Shown here: one piece after another, positions 24,558 through 35,573 of the stretch
How the letters are laid out: each line of letters opens with the position of its first letter
Numbering within the stretch: position 1 is the first letter of the stretch
Source: a virus
Direction: 5' to 3' (one strand)
Length of the DNA stretch: 50,658 nt
Virus record (IMG/VR): IMGVR_UViG_3300046543_000190
Location: 1 to 50,658 of that record
The notes under the pieces: model-generated
Told to the model about the DNA's origin: nothing
Databases searched by the model: none
What the model saw: only the letters and a program-made list of their open reading frames with translations
Translations under genes and position numbers: made by a program

Positions 24558-27500
24558 GTTTCACGCCGGTATCGGTCCAAGGCACTTACCTCAATCCCGA
24601 CGACACGCCCGCATCGGGACAGGTCAACTTCCAGCTGACCGCACCGATGGTCAATGGCGATGAGGTCGCGAATCCGACTGGCATCGCTGCACCACTGAAC
24701 GAAGCCGGACAGATCACCGCGCGCAACACCGAGGCGCTGATCCTGTTCGCCAACAACGACACCGGCACGACACCGTCTGGTCCATCAGCGGCCTACTACT
24801 GCACACCGCTGATCAATGGCGCGGTATCGGACAAGACGTTCTACTTCTATCTCGACAAGGACGCGACGGTCGATGAAGATCGCGCAACGATCACGATCAA
24901 CAAGAACGTGGTCACGCTGGGCAAATACATCGCGGCATCATCAATGGTCGGTCGTACCATCACTGGATCGTTGATCCCCGGTGGCACGACAGTCACCGAC
25001 TACGACTTCAAGAAGAACACGCTGACTCTCAGCAACAACGCAACGGGATCATCATCGGGGCCAACAGGGGCACTCGTGATCGGCGGGGCTGTCGACCTGT
25101 CGACAGTCGCGGAGTATCTTCAACCTGATTCCCTAGTTGCCTTCATCCCTTGGGTCGCACCGACCAATGGGTATGTGCTGACAGGTGATGGATCGCACTG
25201 GGTCGCAGAACCGGCCAGTGGAGGCGGTGCAGTCCAAACAGTCGTCGCGGGACTCGACATCGCGGTCGATTCGACTGACCCTCATCATCCGATCGTCTCG
25301 ATTCCGGCCAGCACGTTCGACGCCTTCGGCGCAGCGGCCACGGCCTACGGCAATGCCGTCAGCGATGCAGCAGCGAGCGCAGCCAGTCTTTACGTCCCCC
25401 TGATGCAACGCGGCGCGTCCAGCGGCGTTGCCACGCTCGACGGCAGTTCGCACGTCCCGCTCGCACAGCTCAGTGGGATCACTGGATCGCAACTCGCTAA
25501 CGACATCGCGCTTGGTGGTAATCCAACAACGACGACACAGACGGCGGGGAACAACAGCACTCGCGTCGCCACGACTGCCTACGTCGATGCAGCGGTGACG
25601 GCCAGCGCCTATTCAGCGGGCACCGGGATCACGATCGCCAGTCATGTCGTCTCGATCACGAACACGGCTGTCACAGCCGGGGCATACGGTGATGCCGCAC
25701 ATACGCTCGTGACAACGGTGAACGCGCAGGGCCAACTCACGGCGCTGGCAGCGACGGCCATCAACATCCCGCATACCGCGATCAGCGATTGGGCTGCGGC
25801 GACGTCGAGCTTCCTCACGACCGTTTCGGGGATCACTGTGGGCGGCGACCTCGCCGGAACGCTCGTCAATCCGACTCTCGCGGCTACGGCGGTCACACCC
25901 GGCACCTACGGCGACGGAACGCATGTCGGGCAGTTCACGGTCGACCAGAAGGGCCGACTGACGTTCGCGGCCAATGTCACGATCACTGGCGCGGCCCCGA
26001 CTGGCGCAGCTGGTGGAGTCCTGACCGGCACCTACCCGAACCCCGGACTCGCGAACACGACAGTCGCCGCATCGAGCTATGGATCAGCGTCGAGCGTCGG
26101 CACGTTCACGGTCGGCGCAGATGGACGACTCACCGCAGCGGCATCGACGGCAATCGCCATCACTCATACTGCGATCACGGATTGGTCAACGGCGACGAGC
26201 GGATTCGTTACATCAGTTACCGCTGGTTCGGCAGCGGTGTCGATCGGTGGTACGGCGACCGCCCCGACCGTGGACCTGCCGAACACAGGGCCGGGTGCGG
26301 GTGCGACAGGAACGACTGCTGCACAATCCTTGGCGCTCACGCTTGATGCGAAGGGCCGAGTGACTGCGTTCGCGAACACGGCCATCGCCATCGCTGAATC
26401 CGCCGTCACAAACCTCGTCAGTGATCTTGCACTGAAAGCACCACTAATAAGCCCGACGTTCACGGGAGCACCAATTGCGCCAACCGCTGCGCCCGGAACG
26501 AACACGACGCAATTGGCGACGACTGCCTTTGTCACTACCGCTAATGGTGCCTATCTACCGCTCGTGGGCGGCACGATGTCTGGTCCCATTATCGGGCTAC
26601 AAGACAAGGGTTCACAAATCTTCAATGTCAAAGCGTATGGCGCAAAGGGCGATGGAGTCACCGACGACACGGTTGCGATTCAGGCAGCGGTCACCGCAGC
26701 GCAAGCGACTGGCTATGGCGGAGAGATTTATTTCCCACCGGGTGCATACCGCACATCAGGTCCGATCGTGGTTCTTGGCACCAACACACTCGGACAAAAT
26801 GGCGGCATAGTCTTTCGTGGTTTTAAGGGAGGCAACGCAGCGGCCTATTGGGATGTCATCAATGGATCAATCATTCGTCCGCTTTCGACATGGGCGAACC
26901 CGACCTATCACTCGTCATACGGCGATGGCGTTCTCACATTTGTTGAAGGAAACCCCGGAGGCGTATGGCCCGCGAACGTCATACTCGCGTCATGCGGAAT
27001 CCGTGACCTCTATATCGACTGCACGTCGCTTCCAACATCAACCACAATCACCGCCGCAGTTGCATCAGGAACCACAGTCGCCGCAACTGTCGCTGGCTAC
27101 GACTACACCGTCGGTCAATCGATCACGGTTACTGGTGCAGCCGGTGGCACATGGTCGAATGCGAATGGGACATGGACCATCGCTGGCGTCGCGGGATATC
27201 TGGCGATCGTGTCGGCCATTAGCACGGCCAACATCGCAGCACTGACCGGGACACCGACCATCGATGGATTCGCCACCAGCGCGGGGCAGCGAGTTCTTCT
27301 AGTTGGTCAATCAACGCCATCGCAGAACGGTGTTTGGGTTACGAACGCGGGTGCATGGACACGCCCGACCGACTTCTTCGCTGGCTTAGTCACTGGCCCT
27401 CTAACTACGTTCTCAACGAACGGAACCGCCAAGGCGAATCACGGTTATGTCATGGTGACAGCTTCTGTCACAGTCGGAACGACCGCGCAGACTTGGGTGG

Positions 27501-29902
27501 AGTTCGCTACGACCGCTGCGACTTCAGCGAAGATCGTCACATTCGTTGTTGGCACAGGGCCAACGGGCACCTACACCGCGTCAACGGGCACACTCGTTAC
27601 TGCGGGCGGAACGTATTACAGCGTCGATGGAGTGCTTGCCTATGGCGCGGTCAATGGCTTCGACATCGATCGCCTCTACATCAATCACCCGACCGGCGTC
27701 GGGATTCATACTGTTGTTCCGGTCGTGTCGGGATTGGCTCACAACAACGGTGGATGGCACGTTACGCACTCCTACGTGGGTTACTCGGGGCTGCAAGGAG
27801 TCGCTGGCTACTTCGGTGACTCGTCGTGGTGGGACGTCCACACACAGGGCGCGGGTCTTTCTGGCTCGGGAGCTGGATGGGACTGGACTGGATCAGAAAA
27901 TCGTCTGTTCGGTTGTCGGTCTGACCTCTCGCAAGGTAACGGATTCAAATTCGCTGCGGCTGATGCTCAAGATGAGAGCACGCATTTCATCAACTGCACA
28001 ACGCTCGACAACAACTCTCACGGATTCAACTTCACGAATCCCGGTGGATCGGGCACTACATGGACGACGCCCTACACACTGGTCAATTGTGAGTTTCACG
28101 GTGATGGAGTCAACTCATCGACTTGGATCAATGGCGTTCCAACAACTGGCATTGGCTCCGCTGGCGGTGCTGGTGTTCTTGTCGTCGGTCAGACATATGC
28201 GTTCCTCGATCATTGCGGTACGCGCTCACGCAATCAGATGATGCTCGGCGTCGGCTCGCAAGATGCGATGCCATTCAATGGGGTGAGCGTCGGTAACTCA
28301 TTTTCAGGAAATGCAGTTGTTCAGGTAGATGGTGGTCTATGGAATGTTTCATCGAGCGGGACCGCGTTCAACAACACTGGCGCGGCATCGTATTTTTACG
28401 CGTCGCGCTCCACCATGAAGTCAACGGGCTTTGAATCAACCAGTCCGGTCTTTGGTGGGACTGCCGAGAAGATCGCTCTTGACATGGGAAACGCGCAGAT
28501 CAATAACTTGCAGAATGGTGCCGCTGCTCAAGATGCGGTTGCGTTCAACCAGTTAGCGACGACGATTTCTGCATCAACGATTGCCGGTGATGTCGGCGGC
28601 ACGATTGCAGCCACCAGCGTCAATAAGATCAAGGGCACGACACTGGCCGCGAGTGTCGGAACCGTCTCAACGGATGGCGCGCTGCTCATGTATGACGCAA
28701 CGGATAGCAATTGGCAGGCATATCCACCAGCGACGGCCAGTGACGTTGCATTCGTGTCATCGGGTGGGCGCACGACGTTCACCGCAACTGTTCGGAGAAT
28801 CCGGGGCGTCCTGTTGGACCCGACGACAGTTGGCTCGCCCGCAACCGCAGCGGTACTTATCTACAACGGCTCGACACAGTATGAGGCGCATGTTGTATCG
28901 GGCGATGCATCGATCGCCGCTGGAGGCTCGATTGCGGTCACTGCAATACAGGGCGTTGCCTTCTCGTCAGCGCAGGCAGGGATTCTCGCGGCGCTGCAAA
29001 AAGAAGTTACGCGCACCAGTTCAGCTACGGTCGCTGCGGGCGAGTTCACTGTTTACAATGCGGCGACTTCTTCGCAAGTGATGACCCTTCCCTCAGCACC
29101 GGCTAACGGGACCGTCAATGCGTTGGTCGCTGCGGGGTCGGGCACCGTTCAATGGGCGTGCGGCGCGGGCGATCAGTTCTGGCTTAATGGCGGAACTCAA
29201 TCGACGCTGAACCTGAACCGTAATGAATATACGGTTGCGATCTATGACGCAACCGGACAAACATGGTGGATTTATGACAACAATCATGCGGGGCGTCTCA
29301 TCGGAACATCGCTTTCAACGGTCGTCACAACGCTTGGCGCTGGTACTGCTGCGAACCGTGACAATTCCACCAAGATTCCCACCACCGCCTATGTCGATTC
29401 CAAGGGCATCAGGGGAACGCCCGACTCGGCTACGACATCCTGCACTGCCTCGACTCAAGTAGTGATCCCCGGGACTTCGATTCACTTCGCTACAAGTGAA
29501 CTTGTCGTCGGCAACATCTACCGATTCAAGTTGGCCCTCACCAAGTCAGCGGGTACGGCGACGTGGACCGCCAAAGTTTGCTTCGGGACAGCGGGCGACA
29601 ACACGGATGGCGCGATCGCAACGTGGACCTCGGGAACCAACACGGCGGGGCCGGATCGAGCGGTATTGGAAATACTCGTCCGCATCACTGTTCTCGGATC
29701 AGGTTCGTCGGCCACGGCTGTATGCAGTGCCTTCTACTCGAACCAGTTGACCGACACAACAGGACTCGGCAGCATCGCTCTAGCACCGGGATCGACGGCG
29801 GGCTTTAACTCCACCGCGACGACACCCTTCATTCATGTTGACATCACGGCGGGAGCATCTACGACTATGACCGCATCCGGGTACGCGGAGCGAGCCGCCT
29901 AA
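24554..29902 (+). CDS. Giant tail fibre / tailspike with pectate-lyase-type beta-helix
   Basis: 1782 residues, the largest gene. Residues 1-200 form an N-terminal attachment domain. From about 370 to 610 there are four repeats of the form (V/A)xxGxYGD...T(V/L)xxxGR(L/V)T, spaced roughly 55-75 residues. At about 689 a pectate-lyase-3 domain opens with [16 protein letters not shown], starting a right-handed beta-helix; an inserted segment at about 885-945 carries the fibre motif [10 protein letters not shown] ... [10 protein letters not shown] ... [12 protein letters not shown]-like motif recurs at about 340, 655 and 1613. The C terminus is a beta-rich head domain. It probably binds and perhaps cleaves host surface polysaccharide. 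It lies between terminase and portal, away from other tail genes. Confidence 0.85.
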   Translation: MSFTPVSVQGTYLNPDDTPASGQVNFQLTAPMVNGDEVANPTGIAAPLNEAGQITARNTEALILFANNDTGTTPSGPSAAYYCTPLINGAVSDKTFYFYLDKDATVDEDRATITINKNVVTLGKYIAASSMVGRTITGSLIPGGTTVTDYDFKKNTLTLSNNATGSSSGPTGALVIGGAVDLSTVAEYLQPDSLVAFIPWVAPTNGYVLTGDGSHWVAEPASGGGAVQTVVAGLDIAVDSTDPHHPIVSIPASTFDAFGAAATAYGNAVSDAAASAASLYVPLMQRGASSGVATLDGSSHVPLAQLSGITGSQLANDIALGGNPTTTTQTAGNNSTRVATTAYVDAAVTASAYSAGTGITIASHVVSITNTAVTAGAYGDAAHTLVTTVNAQGQLTALAATAINIPHTAISDWAAATSSFLTTVSGITVGGDLAGTLVNPTLAATAVTPGTYGDGTHVGQFTVDQKGRLTFAANVTITGAAPTGAAGGVLTGTYPNPGLANTTVAASSYGSASSVGTFTVGADGRLTAAASTAIAITHTAITDWSTATSGFVTSVTAGSAAVSIGGTATAPTVDLPNTGPGAGATGTTAAQSLALTLDAKGRVTAFANTAIAIAESAVTNLVSDLALKAPLISPTFTGAPIAPTAAPGTNTTQLATTAFVTTANGAYLPLVGGTMSGPIIGLQDKGSQIFNVKAYGAKGDGVTDDTVAIQAAVTAAQATGYGGEIYFPPGAYRTSGPIVVLGTNTLGQNGGIVFRGFKGGNAAAYWDVINGSIIRPLSTWANPTYHSSYGDGVLTFVEGNPGGVWPANVILASCGIRDLYIDCTSLPTSTTITAAVASGTTVAATVAGYDYTVGQSITVTGAAGGTWSNANGTWTIAGVAGYLAIVSAISTANIAALTGTPTIDGFATSAGQRVLLVGQSTPSQNGVWVTNAGAWTRPTDFFAGLVTGPLTTFSTNGTAKANHGYVMVTASVTVGTTAQTWVEFATTAATSAKIVTFVVGTGPTGTYTASTGTLVTAGGTYYSVDGVLAYGAVNGFDIDRLYINHPTGVGIHTVVPVVSGLAHNNGGWHVTHSYVGYSGLQGVAGYFGDSSWWDVHTQGAGLSGSGAGWDWTGSENRLFGCRSDLSQGNGFKFAAADAQDESTHFINCTTLDNNSHGFNFTNPGGSGTTWTTPYTLVNCEFHGDGVNSSTWINGVPTTGIGSAGGAGVLVVGQTYAFLDHCGTRSRNQMMLGVGSQDAMPFNGVSVGNSFSGNAVVQVDGGLWNVSSSGTAFNNTGAASYFYASRSTMKSTGFESTSPVFGGTAEKIALDMGNAQINNLQNGAAAQDAVAFNQLATTISASTIAGDVGGTIAATSVNKIKGTTLAASVGTVSTDGALLMYDATDSNWQAYPPATASDVAFVSSGGRTTFTATVRRIRGVLLDPTTVGSPATAAVLIYNGSTQYEAHVVSGDASIAAGGSIAVTAIQGVAFSSAQAGILAALQKEVTRTSSATVAAGEFTVYNAATSSQVMTLPSAPANGTVNALVAAGSGTVQWACGAGDQFWLNGGTQSTLNLNRNEYTVAIYDATGQTWWIYDNNHAGRLIGTSLSTVVTTLGAGTAANRDNSTKIPTTAYVDSKGIRGTPDSATTSCTASTQVVIPGTSIHFATSELVVGNIYRFKLALTKSAGTATWTAKVCFGTAGDNTDGAIATWTSGTNTAGPDRAVLEILVRITVLGSGSSATAVCSAFYSNQLTDTTGLGSIALAPGSTAGFNSTATTPFIHVDITAGASTTMTASGYAERAA

Positions 29903-29959
29903 TGTCCCGTAACGCGACGACAGTCCGCTACCATCAACGAATCCAAAGGAAGGGGATTC

Positions 29960-30337
29960 GTGGCGCGGACAATGAAGTACGGCGAGGTGGTGCCGATCGA
30001 GGAACAACTGAAAGTCTTGGACTCACGAATCGAAATGATCCGTGCGAACATCACGCGCAATCAGAGCAATGGCTTCGAACGCGAGTTCATCTTGAAGATG
30101 GCGAAGAAGCGCAAGGCGTCAGCCGAAGAACTGAAATCCCTAGAGGACGCATGCGCGGACATCGACGGAATGATCGACAAGGACAATCAGGCGATCAAGG
30201 ATGTCCTCGCGGAGAAAACGTTATTGACGAGCAATCGCGCGGGAAAACGCGCCGAGAAGAAGATCGCTCCACGACCCCGCAAGGCACCGGCCAAGAAGGT
30301 CGCCAAGAAAGCCACCACCGCCCGCACTCGGCGCTAG
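29960..30337 (+). CDS. Coiled-coil protein with histone-like basic tail
   Basis: 125 residues. Residues 10-90 are helical with heptads (EEQLKVLDSRIEMIRANI). The last 28 residues are Lys/Ala/Arg-rich (APAKKVAKKATTARTRR), like histone H1-type tails of actinobacterial nucleoid proteins. GTG start with AAAGGAAGGGG upstream. It could bind DNA or be packaged in the head; between fibre and portal genes. Confidence 0.55.
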   Translation: MARTMKYGEVVPIEEQLKVLDSRIEMIRANITRNQSNGFEREFILKMAKKRKASAEELKSLEDACADIDGMIDKDNQAIKDVLAEKTLLTSNRAGKRAEKKIAPRPRKAPAKKVAKKATTARTRR

Positions 30338-30359
30338 TCGCTGCCCGACAGGGGGCGTC

Positions 30360-30686
30360 GTGACTCACTCGTGGTTGCTGCTGACCATCTATGGCCTCGC
30401 GTGTTTTCGTTTGACCAGACTGGTCGTCACCGACGACATCGGGGCACCGATTCACGAATGGCTGCGCGTTCGAGCGTTCCACCAATCACCGACTGAACTG
30501 CGAACGCTGAATCGACCACTGGCATTCGTCTACAAGGCGATTAGTTGTGCGTGGTGTGCGTCGATCTGGATCGCGGGGGTAATCGTGGTGTTCAGCTTCA
30601 CGGGTGTCTGGTGGCAATACGTCTGTGCGGGATTGGCGCTGAGTAGCGTTGCCGGTGTGATACACGAGGCCACTGATGGCCGGTAA
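30360..30686 (+). CDS. DUF1360-like membrane protein
   Basis: 108 residues. FRLTRLVVTDDIG near the N terminus and SCAWCASIWIAG in the middle are the signature segments of the DUF1360 family, small membrane proteins found in many phages and bacteria. Hydrophobic segments are at about 4-20, 58-80 and 85-100. Overlaps the portal gene start by 11 bases. Function unknown. Confidence 0.65.
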   Translation: MTHSWLLLTIYGLACFRLTRLVVTDDIGAPIHEWLRVRAFHQSPTELRTLNRPLAFVYKAISCAWCASIWIAGVIVVFSFTGVWWQYVCAGLALSSVAGVIHEATDGR

Positions 30687-33600
30687 GCGCGTGGGCGATT
30701 CCAGTGGTGGATGGACGTTGGGGCGTCGACGTCGCGAACCTAACGCTGCACCCGTTCGGGTACTGACCGCAGCGGCGTCACGAGTCAATCTGTCCTCGCG
30801 CAACGAGGCGAAGGTCCAGCGTCAACTACGCCAGAACTGGCAGCTCGACGCGATGTGCGTTGACACCGACACCGAGATTCTGACGACGCGGGGATGGCTG
30901 AACGTCGACGATCTGCTCATCGGTGATTTCGCTCTGACCCTGAATCACGACACGGGACTATCGCAGTGGCAACCGGTCGAGGCCATCAACGTCTATGCCA
31001 GTCACAGGCGCGAGATGATCCAGATCGAAGGCAAACTGCATTCGTCTCTGTCGACGGTGGATCACCGCTGGCCGGTCATTCAACGCCGGGGAGCGTGGAC
31101 ACAGAATGATGTCGATCGCCGTCGTGCGCGCCGTCATGGTGTTCAGATGCCGTCGACCGAAGTTCGCCCTGCAGCATCCATCACTCGCGAATGGCGAACG
31201 ACCGAGACGCTGTCGACTGATCACTCATTGATCACGGCAGCGCAGAACATCGATCTGCCGACCGAGGCTAAATACGGCGATGCGTTCGTTGAATTAGTGG
31301 CGTGGTGGTGGACCGAGGGTTACTACCGACCGCATGGCTATAGCACGATCACGCAAAGTCAGCGTGTCAATCCATTAAACGTCGAACGCATCCGTGCGGC
31401 ATTGACACAGATATTCGGTCCAGCTATCGCCACAACGCGGGGGGTAACGACACCGGCATGGCGCGAATCGACTGATGGATCGATGGTGACGTTCGCACTA
31501 AACGCATCGGCTGGCAAAACGATTCTCGCTGTTGCTCACGGCCCGAAGATCATTGAACTTGATTTCATCTTGTCGCTGACGCGCGCGCAGTTGGAACTAT
31601 TCATCACCACGTCAATCGCCGCCGATGGGTGCATGGTCAATGGAGCGATGACGATCTCGCAGTCGGTTCGCGAACGACTTGAACCGCTCATGCTCGCGGC
31701 GATTCTGACCGGTCGGACACCGCATCTATTTCAGGCTGACGAATCCCGCTGGAATATGCACATTCGCGACAAGGCGACTGTCAATCCCATCGGCGCATCG
31801 CGCAAGCAATGGGAGAACGCCGCGACAGTCGAGCGCATCAGTTTCGATGGAGATGTCTGGTGTCCGGTCACTGAGAACAAATCGTGGATGGCGCGTCGAG
31901 ATGGCACCGTGTATTTCACGGGCAACACCTACCGCGACTCTGTTCCCGAGGTCAGGTTCGCCAATAACTTTCTCGCCAATATCAGTTCCCGAATGCGAAT
32001 CTTTCCGGCTGCGCTACCGATTGGTGGCGAGACGGATGACCCGGTCGAACTTAAGGAAGCCGGGGCACCGGACGAATGGATCGCGGCCTGCAATCAGATG
32101 ATGGCCGATCTCGGCAATGGCCGACTGGCGTTGGGATCATTGATGCACGCGCTCTCGACGAACTTCTCAACGACTGGCGAATGTTTCCTCTACGGCGAGC
32201 AGGATGAATCGACGCTCGAACAGACGTGGTCGATCAGGTCGGTCAACGAGATCGTGGTGTTCGGTGACAAGGTCCAACTACGCGAGGGACCGATTGCATC
32301 ACAGGGCAATCTCGGATTAGTCGACATTGACCCGCTGACGACATTCGTGGCGCGCATGTGGAACCCGCACCCGTTCTGGCGTCTCTACGCCGACAGTCCG
32401 ATGCGCTCGATCATGAACAGTTGCGAGAACCTGCTGATCTTGCGTCGTGGCATTCGCGCAGTTGGTCGCTCACGTCTTGCTGGAGCTGGATTGTTGTTGA
32501 TGCCCGATGACATCGACATCACGTCACTCAACGATGACGACGCCGACCCGCAGGACATCGACTTCATGGGCAAGCTGGCTGATGCGATGATGACGCCGAT
32601 TACCAATGAGGGTGACGCTGCCGCCGTGGTCCCGCTGATTGCACAAGCCAACGCCGAGTCGCTGAAGGAAATCAGGCTGATCGACTTCTACAGCAAGTTC
32701 GACGAACACTCAGCCGAGACGCGAGCCGAGACGATCCGCGAGATCGCCATCGGTGTCGATCTGCCCGCCGAGGTCATCAATGGAATCAGCAACGCCAATC
32801 ACTTCACCGCGTTCCAGATTGGCGAAGATACGTTCCGCTACCACGCCGAACCGCACGTCATCACGGAGGTCGACAGTCTCACGATGGCCTATGCACGCCC
32901 GTATCTGTCGGGTGTGACCAATCTGCCTGACGGAATGATGGCGGACTGGCTACCTCGGACGTGCCTCTGGTACGACCCGGCTGCGGTGATCGTGAAGCCC
33001 GACCGCACGGCGAATGCCACGGCTGCTCACAGTGCGCTGGTCATCAGTGACGCGGCCTATCGGAAGTACCTCGGGTTCGACGAGTCCGACGCGCCGTCAG
33101 CTGGTGAGATTGAACTCCGCATGGTTCGCACGACGCGGACGTGGCCCCCGAACGTCCTGCTCGCGCTGTTGCACCTGCTCGATCCGAATCTCACCGTGCC
33201 CTCGATCAGCGGGCCGGGGATCATTCCCGGCGTGTCGCCCAGCGGCGTCAGCGTCCCGACTCCACCGCCCGGGATGGCGGCACCAGAGGCGCTACCAGAC
33301 GTCACGACGCCCACACCCGGCGAGAGCGGCGTGCCGGGCCTCAGCGCGCCCACAGAACCCGATCAGGCCGTCAGCATCGCGGCAGCACTGGCATTCGCTC
33401 ACGGGGCCACTGAGGACGAGCGAGCGGCCATGTTGCGCGGCGTGGTCATGTCCTTGGAGATGAAGGGTCACCGGGTATTCGATCGGCGCTACATGAAGCC
33501 CCGGGACGACGAGTCGGGCATCATCGACGCCGAGGTCATCAAGATCGAGGCCAAGGCCATCACCGCTGCCGTCAAACCAGAACCCAAGCCATCAGATACA

Positions 33601-34587
33601 TCGCTACGCCTATCGCGCAAACTCGGCGCGATTGACACCGACCTACGTTCACGGCTTACTGTCGCGGCGAACGCCGCCATGCTGCGCCAGTTGGAGAAGG
33701 CGGGCAATCGAGTTCGCCAGTCCGTCAAGTCAGCGGCCAACGCACGCCAGTCAACCGCACCAATGCGCGCGGAGCATGTGCAACTCGCCAAGGACATTGC
33801 GGACCTCAGTTCCGCACGAGTCGCCAGCGCCGTTGGTATCGAAGTTGTCGAGCGCATGGGGCTGACCGCTGCCGGACTCATGGCGAATGATTGGGGCACG
33901 TTCAAGGATCAGTTCTTCAGCTGGACCAAGGCCGCGCAGAAGTCCGCGCTGGCCGCTGCGGTGCAACTGACCGGCAACACGGCGACTGGTCCCGCACGAA
34001 TCGCTGCGGAAGCGGCACTGGCCGAGGGCGTCGAGAAGGGTTGGGAACTGCTCTCGACGTCGATGGACAATCTGGCGCAAGGCTTGTTGTATTCACCGGA
34101 CCTGAACACCGACATTGCAGACGCCGTCGATGCACTGACACCCGACACGCTCGTACCGACTGGCGTTGTTCGCGCGGCAGTCGGTATCGCTGGTGGATCG
34201 GTGCCACAGGATTACGGACTCACGATGACCAAGGCGGGCGTCGAGGTTCCATCGATTGCACTCGGCATCGACACTGGCGGCGTCGGAACAGGAACGACGA
34301 TCAGTGGATTCCTCACTGACGCGGGATGTCAGAACGACAACTACGAATGGCAACATGGCGTAACTCGTAATCCGCTGGATAGTCACCTTGCATTGGACGG
34401 AGTGCAGTTCACATCGTTCACTGATGACGTTCTTGCCAATCCAAATGACTTCCCTTCTAACCAGTGGCTCGTGGCTGGCGACCATGGGGGCTGCAGCTGC
34501 ACAATCGTGCCTTTATGGATAGGGGCAGATGACGTACAAGCAGCCCGTGACGCTGCTGATGCGATGGATTCAATAGATGCCATGTGA
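30676..34587 (+). CDS. Portal protein with intein, fused to MuF-like domain
   Basis: The 1303-residue product contains a 357-residue intein (61-417). After splicing the exteins join as ...NWQLDAM-TYRDSVPEVRF..., giving a 946-residue protein. Residues 418 to about 880 match the actinophage portal family, the ring at the head vertex through which DNA passes. A Pro/Gly-rich linker follows, then a helical region and a C-terminal domain with WQHGVTRNPLDSHLALDG ... GDHGGCSCTIVP, the pattern of MuF-type head morphogenesis proteins. Portal-MuF fusion is unusual but known; the boundary is my inference. The stop overlaps an HNH gene. Confidence 0.85.
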   Translation: MAGKRVGDSSGGWTLGRRRREPNAAPVRVLTAAASRVNLSSRNEAKVQRQLRQNWQLDAMCVDTDTEILTTRGWLNVDDLLIGDFALTLNHDTGLSQWQPVEAINVYASHRREMIQIEGKLHSSLSTVDHRWPVIQRRGAWTQNDVDRRRARRHGVQMPSTEVRPAASITREWRTTETLSTDHSLITAAQNIDLPTEAKYGDAFVELVAWWWTEGYYRPHGYSTITQSQRVNPLNVERIRAALTQIFGPAIATTRGVTTPAWRESTDGSMVTFALNASAGKTILAVAHGPKIIELDFILSLTRAQLELFITTSIAADGCMVNGAMTISQSVRERLEPLMLAAILTGRTPHLFQADESRWNMHIRDKATVNPIGASRKQWENAATVERISFDGDVWCPVTENKSWMARRDGTVYFTGNTYRDSVPEVRFANNFLANISSRMRIFPAALPIGGETDDPVELKEAGAPDEWIAACNQMMADLGNGRLALGSLMHALSTNFSTTGECFLYGEQDESTLEQTWSIRSVNEIVVFGDKVQLREGPIASQGNLGLVDIDPLTTFVARMWNPHPFWRLYADSPMRSIMNSCENLLILRRGIRAVGRSRLAGAGLLLMPDDIDITSLNDDDADPQDIDFMGKLADAMMTPITNEGDAAAVVPLIAQANAESLKEIRLIDFYSKFDEHSAETRAETIREIAIGVDLPAEVINGISNANHFTAFQIGEDTFRYHAEPHVITEVDSLTMAYARPYLSGVTNLPDGMMADWLPRTCLWYDPAAVIVKPDRTANATAAHSALVISDAAYRKYLGFDESDAPSAGEIELRMVRTTRTWPPNVLLALLHLLDPNLTVPSISGPGIIPGVSPSGVSVPTPPPGMAAPEALPDVTTPTPGESGVPGLSAPTEPDQAVSIAAALAFAHGATEDERAAMLRGVVMSLEMKGHRVFDRRYMKPRDDESGIIDAEVIKIEAKAITAAVKPEPKPSDTSLRLSRKLGAIDTDLRSRLTVAANAAMLRQLEKAGNRVRQSVKSAANARQSTAPMRAEHVQLAKDIADLSSARVASAVGIEVVERMGLTAAGLMANDWGTFKDQFFSWTKAAQKSALAAAVQLTGNTATGPARIAAEAALAEGVEKGWELLSTSMDNLAQGLLYSPDLNTDIADAVDALTPDTLVPTGVVRAAVGIAGGSVPQDYGLTMTKAGVEVPSIALGIDTGGVGTGTTISGFLTDAGCQNDNYEWQHGVTRNPLDSHLALDGVQFTSFTDDVLANPNDFPSNQWLVAGDHGGCSCTIVPLWIGADDVQAARDAADAMDSIDAM
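30856..31926 (+). other. Intein with LAGLIDADG-type homing endonuclease, inside portal
   Basis: Residues 61-417. Block A begins at Cys61 (CVDTDTEILTTRGW), block B has STVDH (Thr127, His130), and the end reads VWCPVTENKSWMARRDG then VYFTGN, with Asn417 before the +1 residue Thr418. The penultimate residue is Gly, not the usual His. Two LAGLIDADG-like helices are visible: LVAWWWTEGYY (about 207-217) and FITTSIAADG (about 309-318), with acidic Glu214 and Asp317, so the endonuclease may be active. Confidence 0.9.
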
Positions 34588-35300
34588 CAAGTCGCAACTA
34601 TTGTTCGAGCATGATCAGAACATGTACGAAATGCGATCAACGTCCGGCGGCTAATAAAACAGGTATGGCGCGCTGCGCTCCATGCAGATATGAACAAATC
34701 GAATCGCGCAGATTGTCACGGCTCGCACCGATGCGGAATTGTCCATCATGCGGGAAACCGATGGCACTGCCTGATGGCGGTCGCGGGTGCCCATTCTGTC
34801 GCGATTGCTCTGTCACACGCCACCCTAGGAATCGTGATTGCATTGATTGTGGTGCAGATTTTGTGAGCAGGAATGGAACGCGACGTTGTTCTCGTTGCAG
34901 CTATCTTCGACTCAAAAAGCCATGCCCGTCATGCGGAAAGATGATTCATCCAAAATCGAAAACATGTGTGGGATGTTCGGATGTGAATCAAAAAGGATCG
35001 GGGCATCGAGCATGGCGCGGCGGTCGATCAGTCATCAATGGTTATGTTCGATTGACTCGACACGGACACCCGCGCAATAAGCGTGGCTATGTGTTGGAGC
35101 ACATTTTGGTCATGGAGGAACACCTAGGCCGCTATCTCGTCCCCGGCGAGAACGTCCACCATCTCAACGGTCAGCGCGACGACAATCGAATCGAGAACCT
35201 AGAACTATGGGTGAAATCTCAGCCAGCCGGTCAGCGTGTCTCTGACCTGTTGAACTGGGCACATGAGATCATCGCACGATACGAATCGCCCAATCCCTAG
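34584..35300 (+). CDS. HNH homing endonuclease with multiple zinc ribbons
   Basis: 238 residues. The N-terminal 140 residues hold a series of Cys pairs (CTKC, CAPC, CPSCGK, CPFC, CIDC, CSRC, CPSCGK, CVGC), about four zinc ribbons. The C-terminal HNH domain shows VLEHILVMEEHLGR, GENVHHLNGQRDDNRIENLEL, the HNH_3-type pattern of phage homing nucleases. GTG 34584 overlaps the portal stop; ATG 34611 is an alternative. It sits directly after the intein-carrying portal, so it may home to this locus. Confidence 0.85.
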   Translation: MTSRNYCSSMIRTCTKCDQRPAANKTGMARCAPCRYEQIESRRLSRLAPMRNCPSCGKPMALPDGGRGCPFCRDCSVTRHPRNRDCIDCGADFVSRNGTRRCSRCSYLRLKKPCPSCGKMIHPKSKTCVGCSDVNQKGSGHRAWRGGRSVINGYVRLTRHGHPRNKRGYVLEHILVMEEHLGRYLVPGENVHHLNGQRDDNRIENLELWVKSQPAGQRVSDLLNWAHEIIARYESPNP

Positions 35301-35336
35301 TAATCCCAAGGCTTTCCAACTATTCGCCGCATAGCG

Positions 35337-35376
35337 TCTAGTTGTGTGTATAGTAGTGACATCCCCACAAGGGGCC
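35337..35376 (+). promoter_or_regulatory. Phage promoter, family member 4, with 5' hairpin
   Basis: TCTAGT (35337-35342) and TATAGT (35349-35354) with the fixed offset; the -35 is weak. The predicted 5' end reads ATCCCCACAAGGGG, a short CCCC-ACAA-GGGG hairpin, followed by the shared CCTTGGAGAAGGAG leader before ATG 35394. Confidence 0.6.
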
Positions 35377-35393
35377 TTGGAGAAGGAGTCGAA

Positions 35394-35573
35394 ATGCCAA
35401 CGAAGGTAACGCTTCCAGATCACCCGATGGTGCGAGTTGCGATCATGCTCGCGCCAAGCACTGACCCGCGACACATCCGTCAACTGGATGGATTGATTGT
35501 GGAGATTGCCAAGGGCATCACGTCTGACGTTGAGTCAGTCCGCAATGCGATCATGTCATACGCGCGATCATGA
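35394..35573 (+). CDS. Small protein behind promoter 4
   Basis: 59 residues. Beta-alpha pattern (MVRVAIMLAPSTDPRHIRQLDGLIVEIAKGIT). No family. The ATG follows GGAGAAGGAG. First gene of a small operon inserted in the structural module. Confidence 0.55.
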   Translation: MPTKVTLPDHPMVRVAIMLAPSTDPRHIRQLDGLIVEIAKGITSDVESVRNAIMSYARS

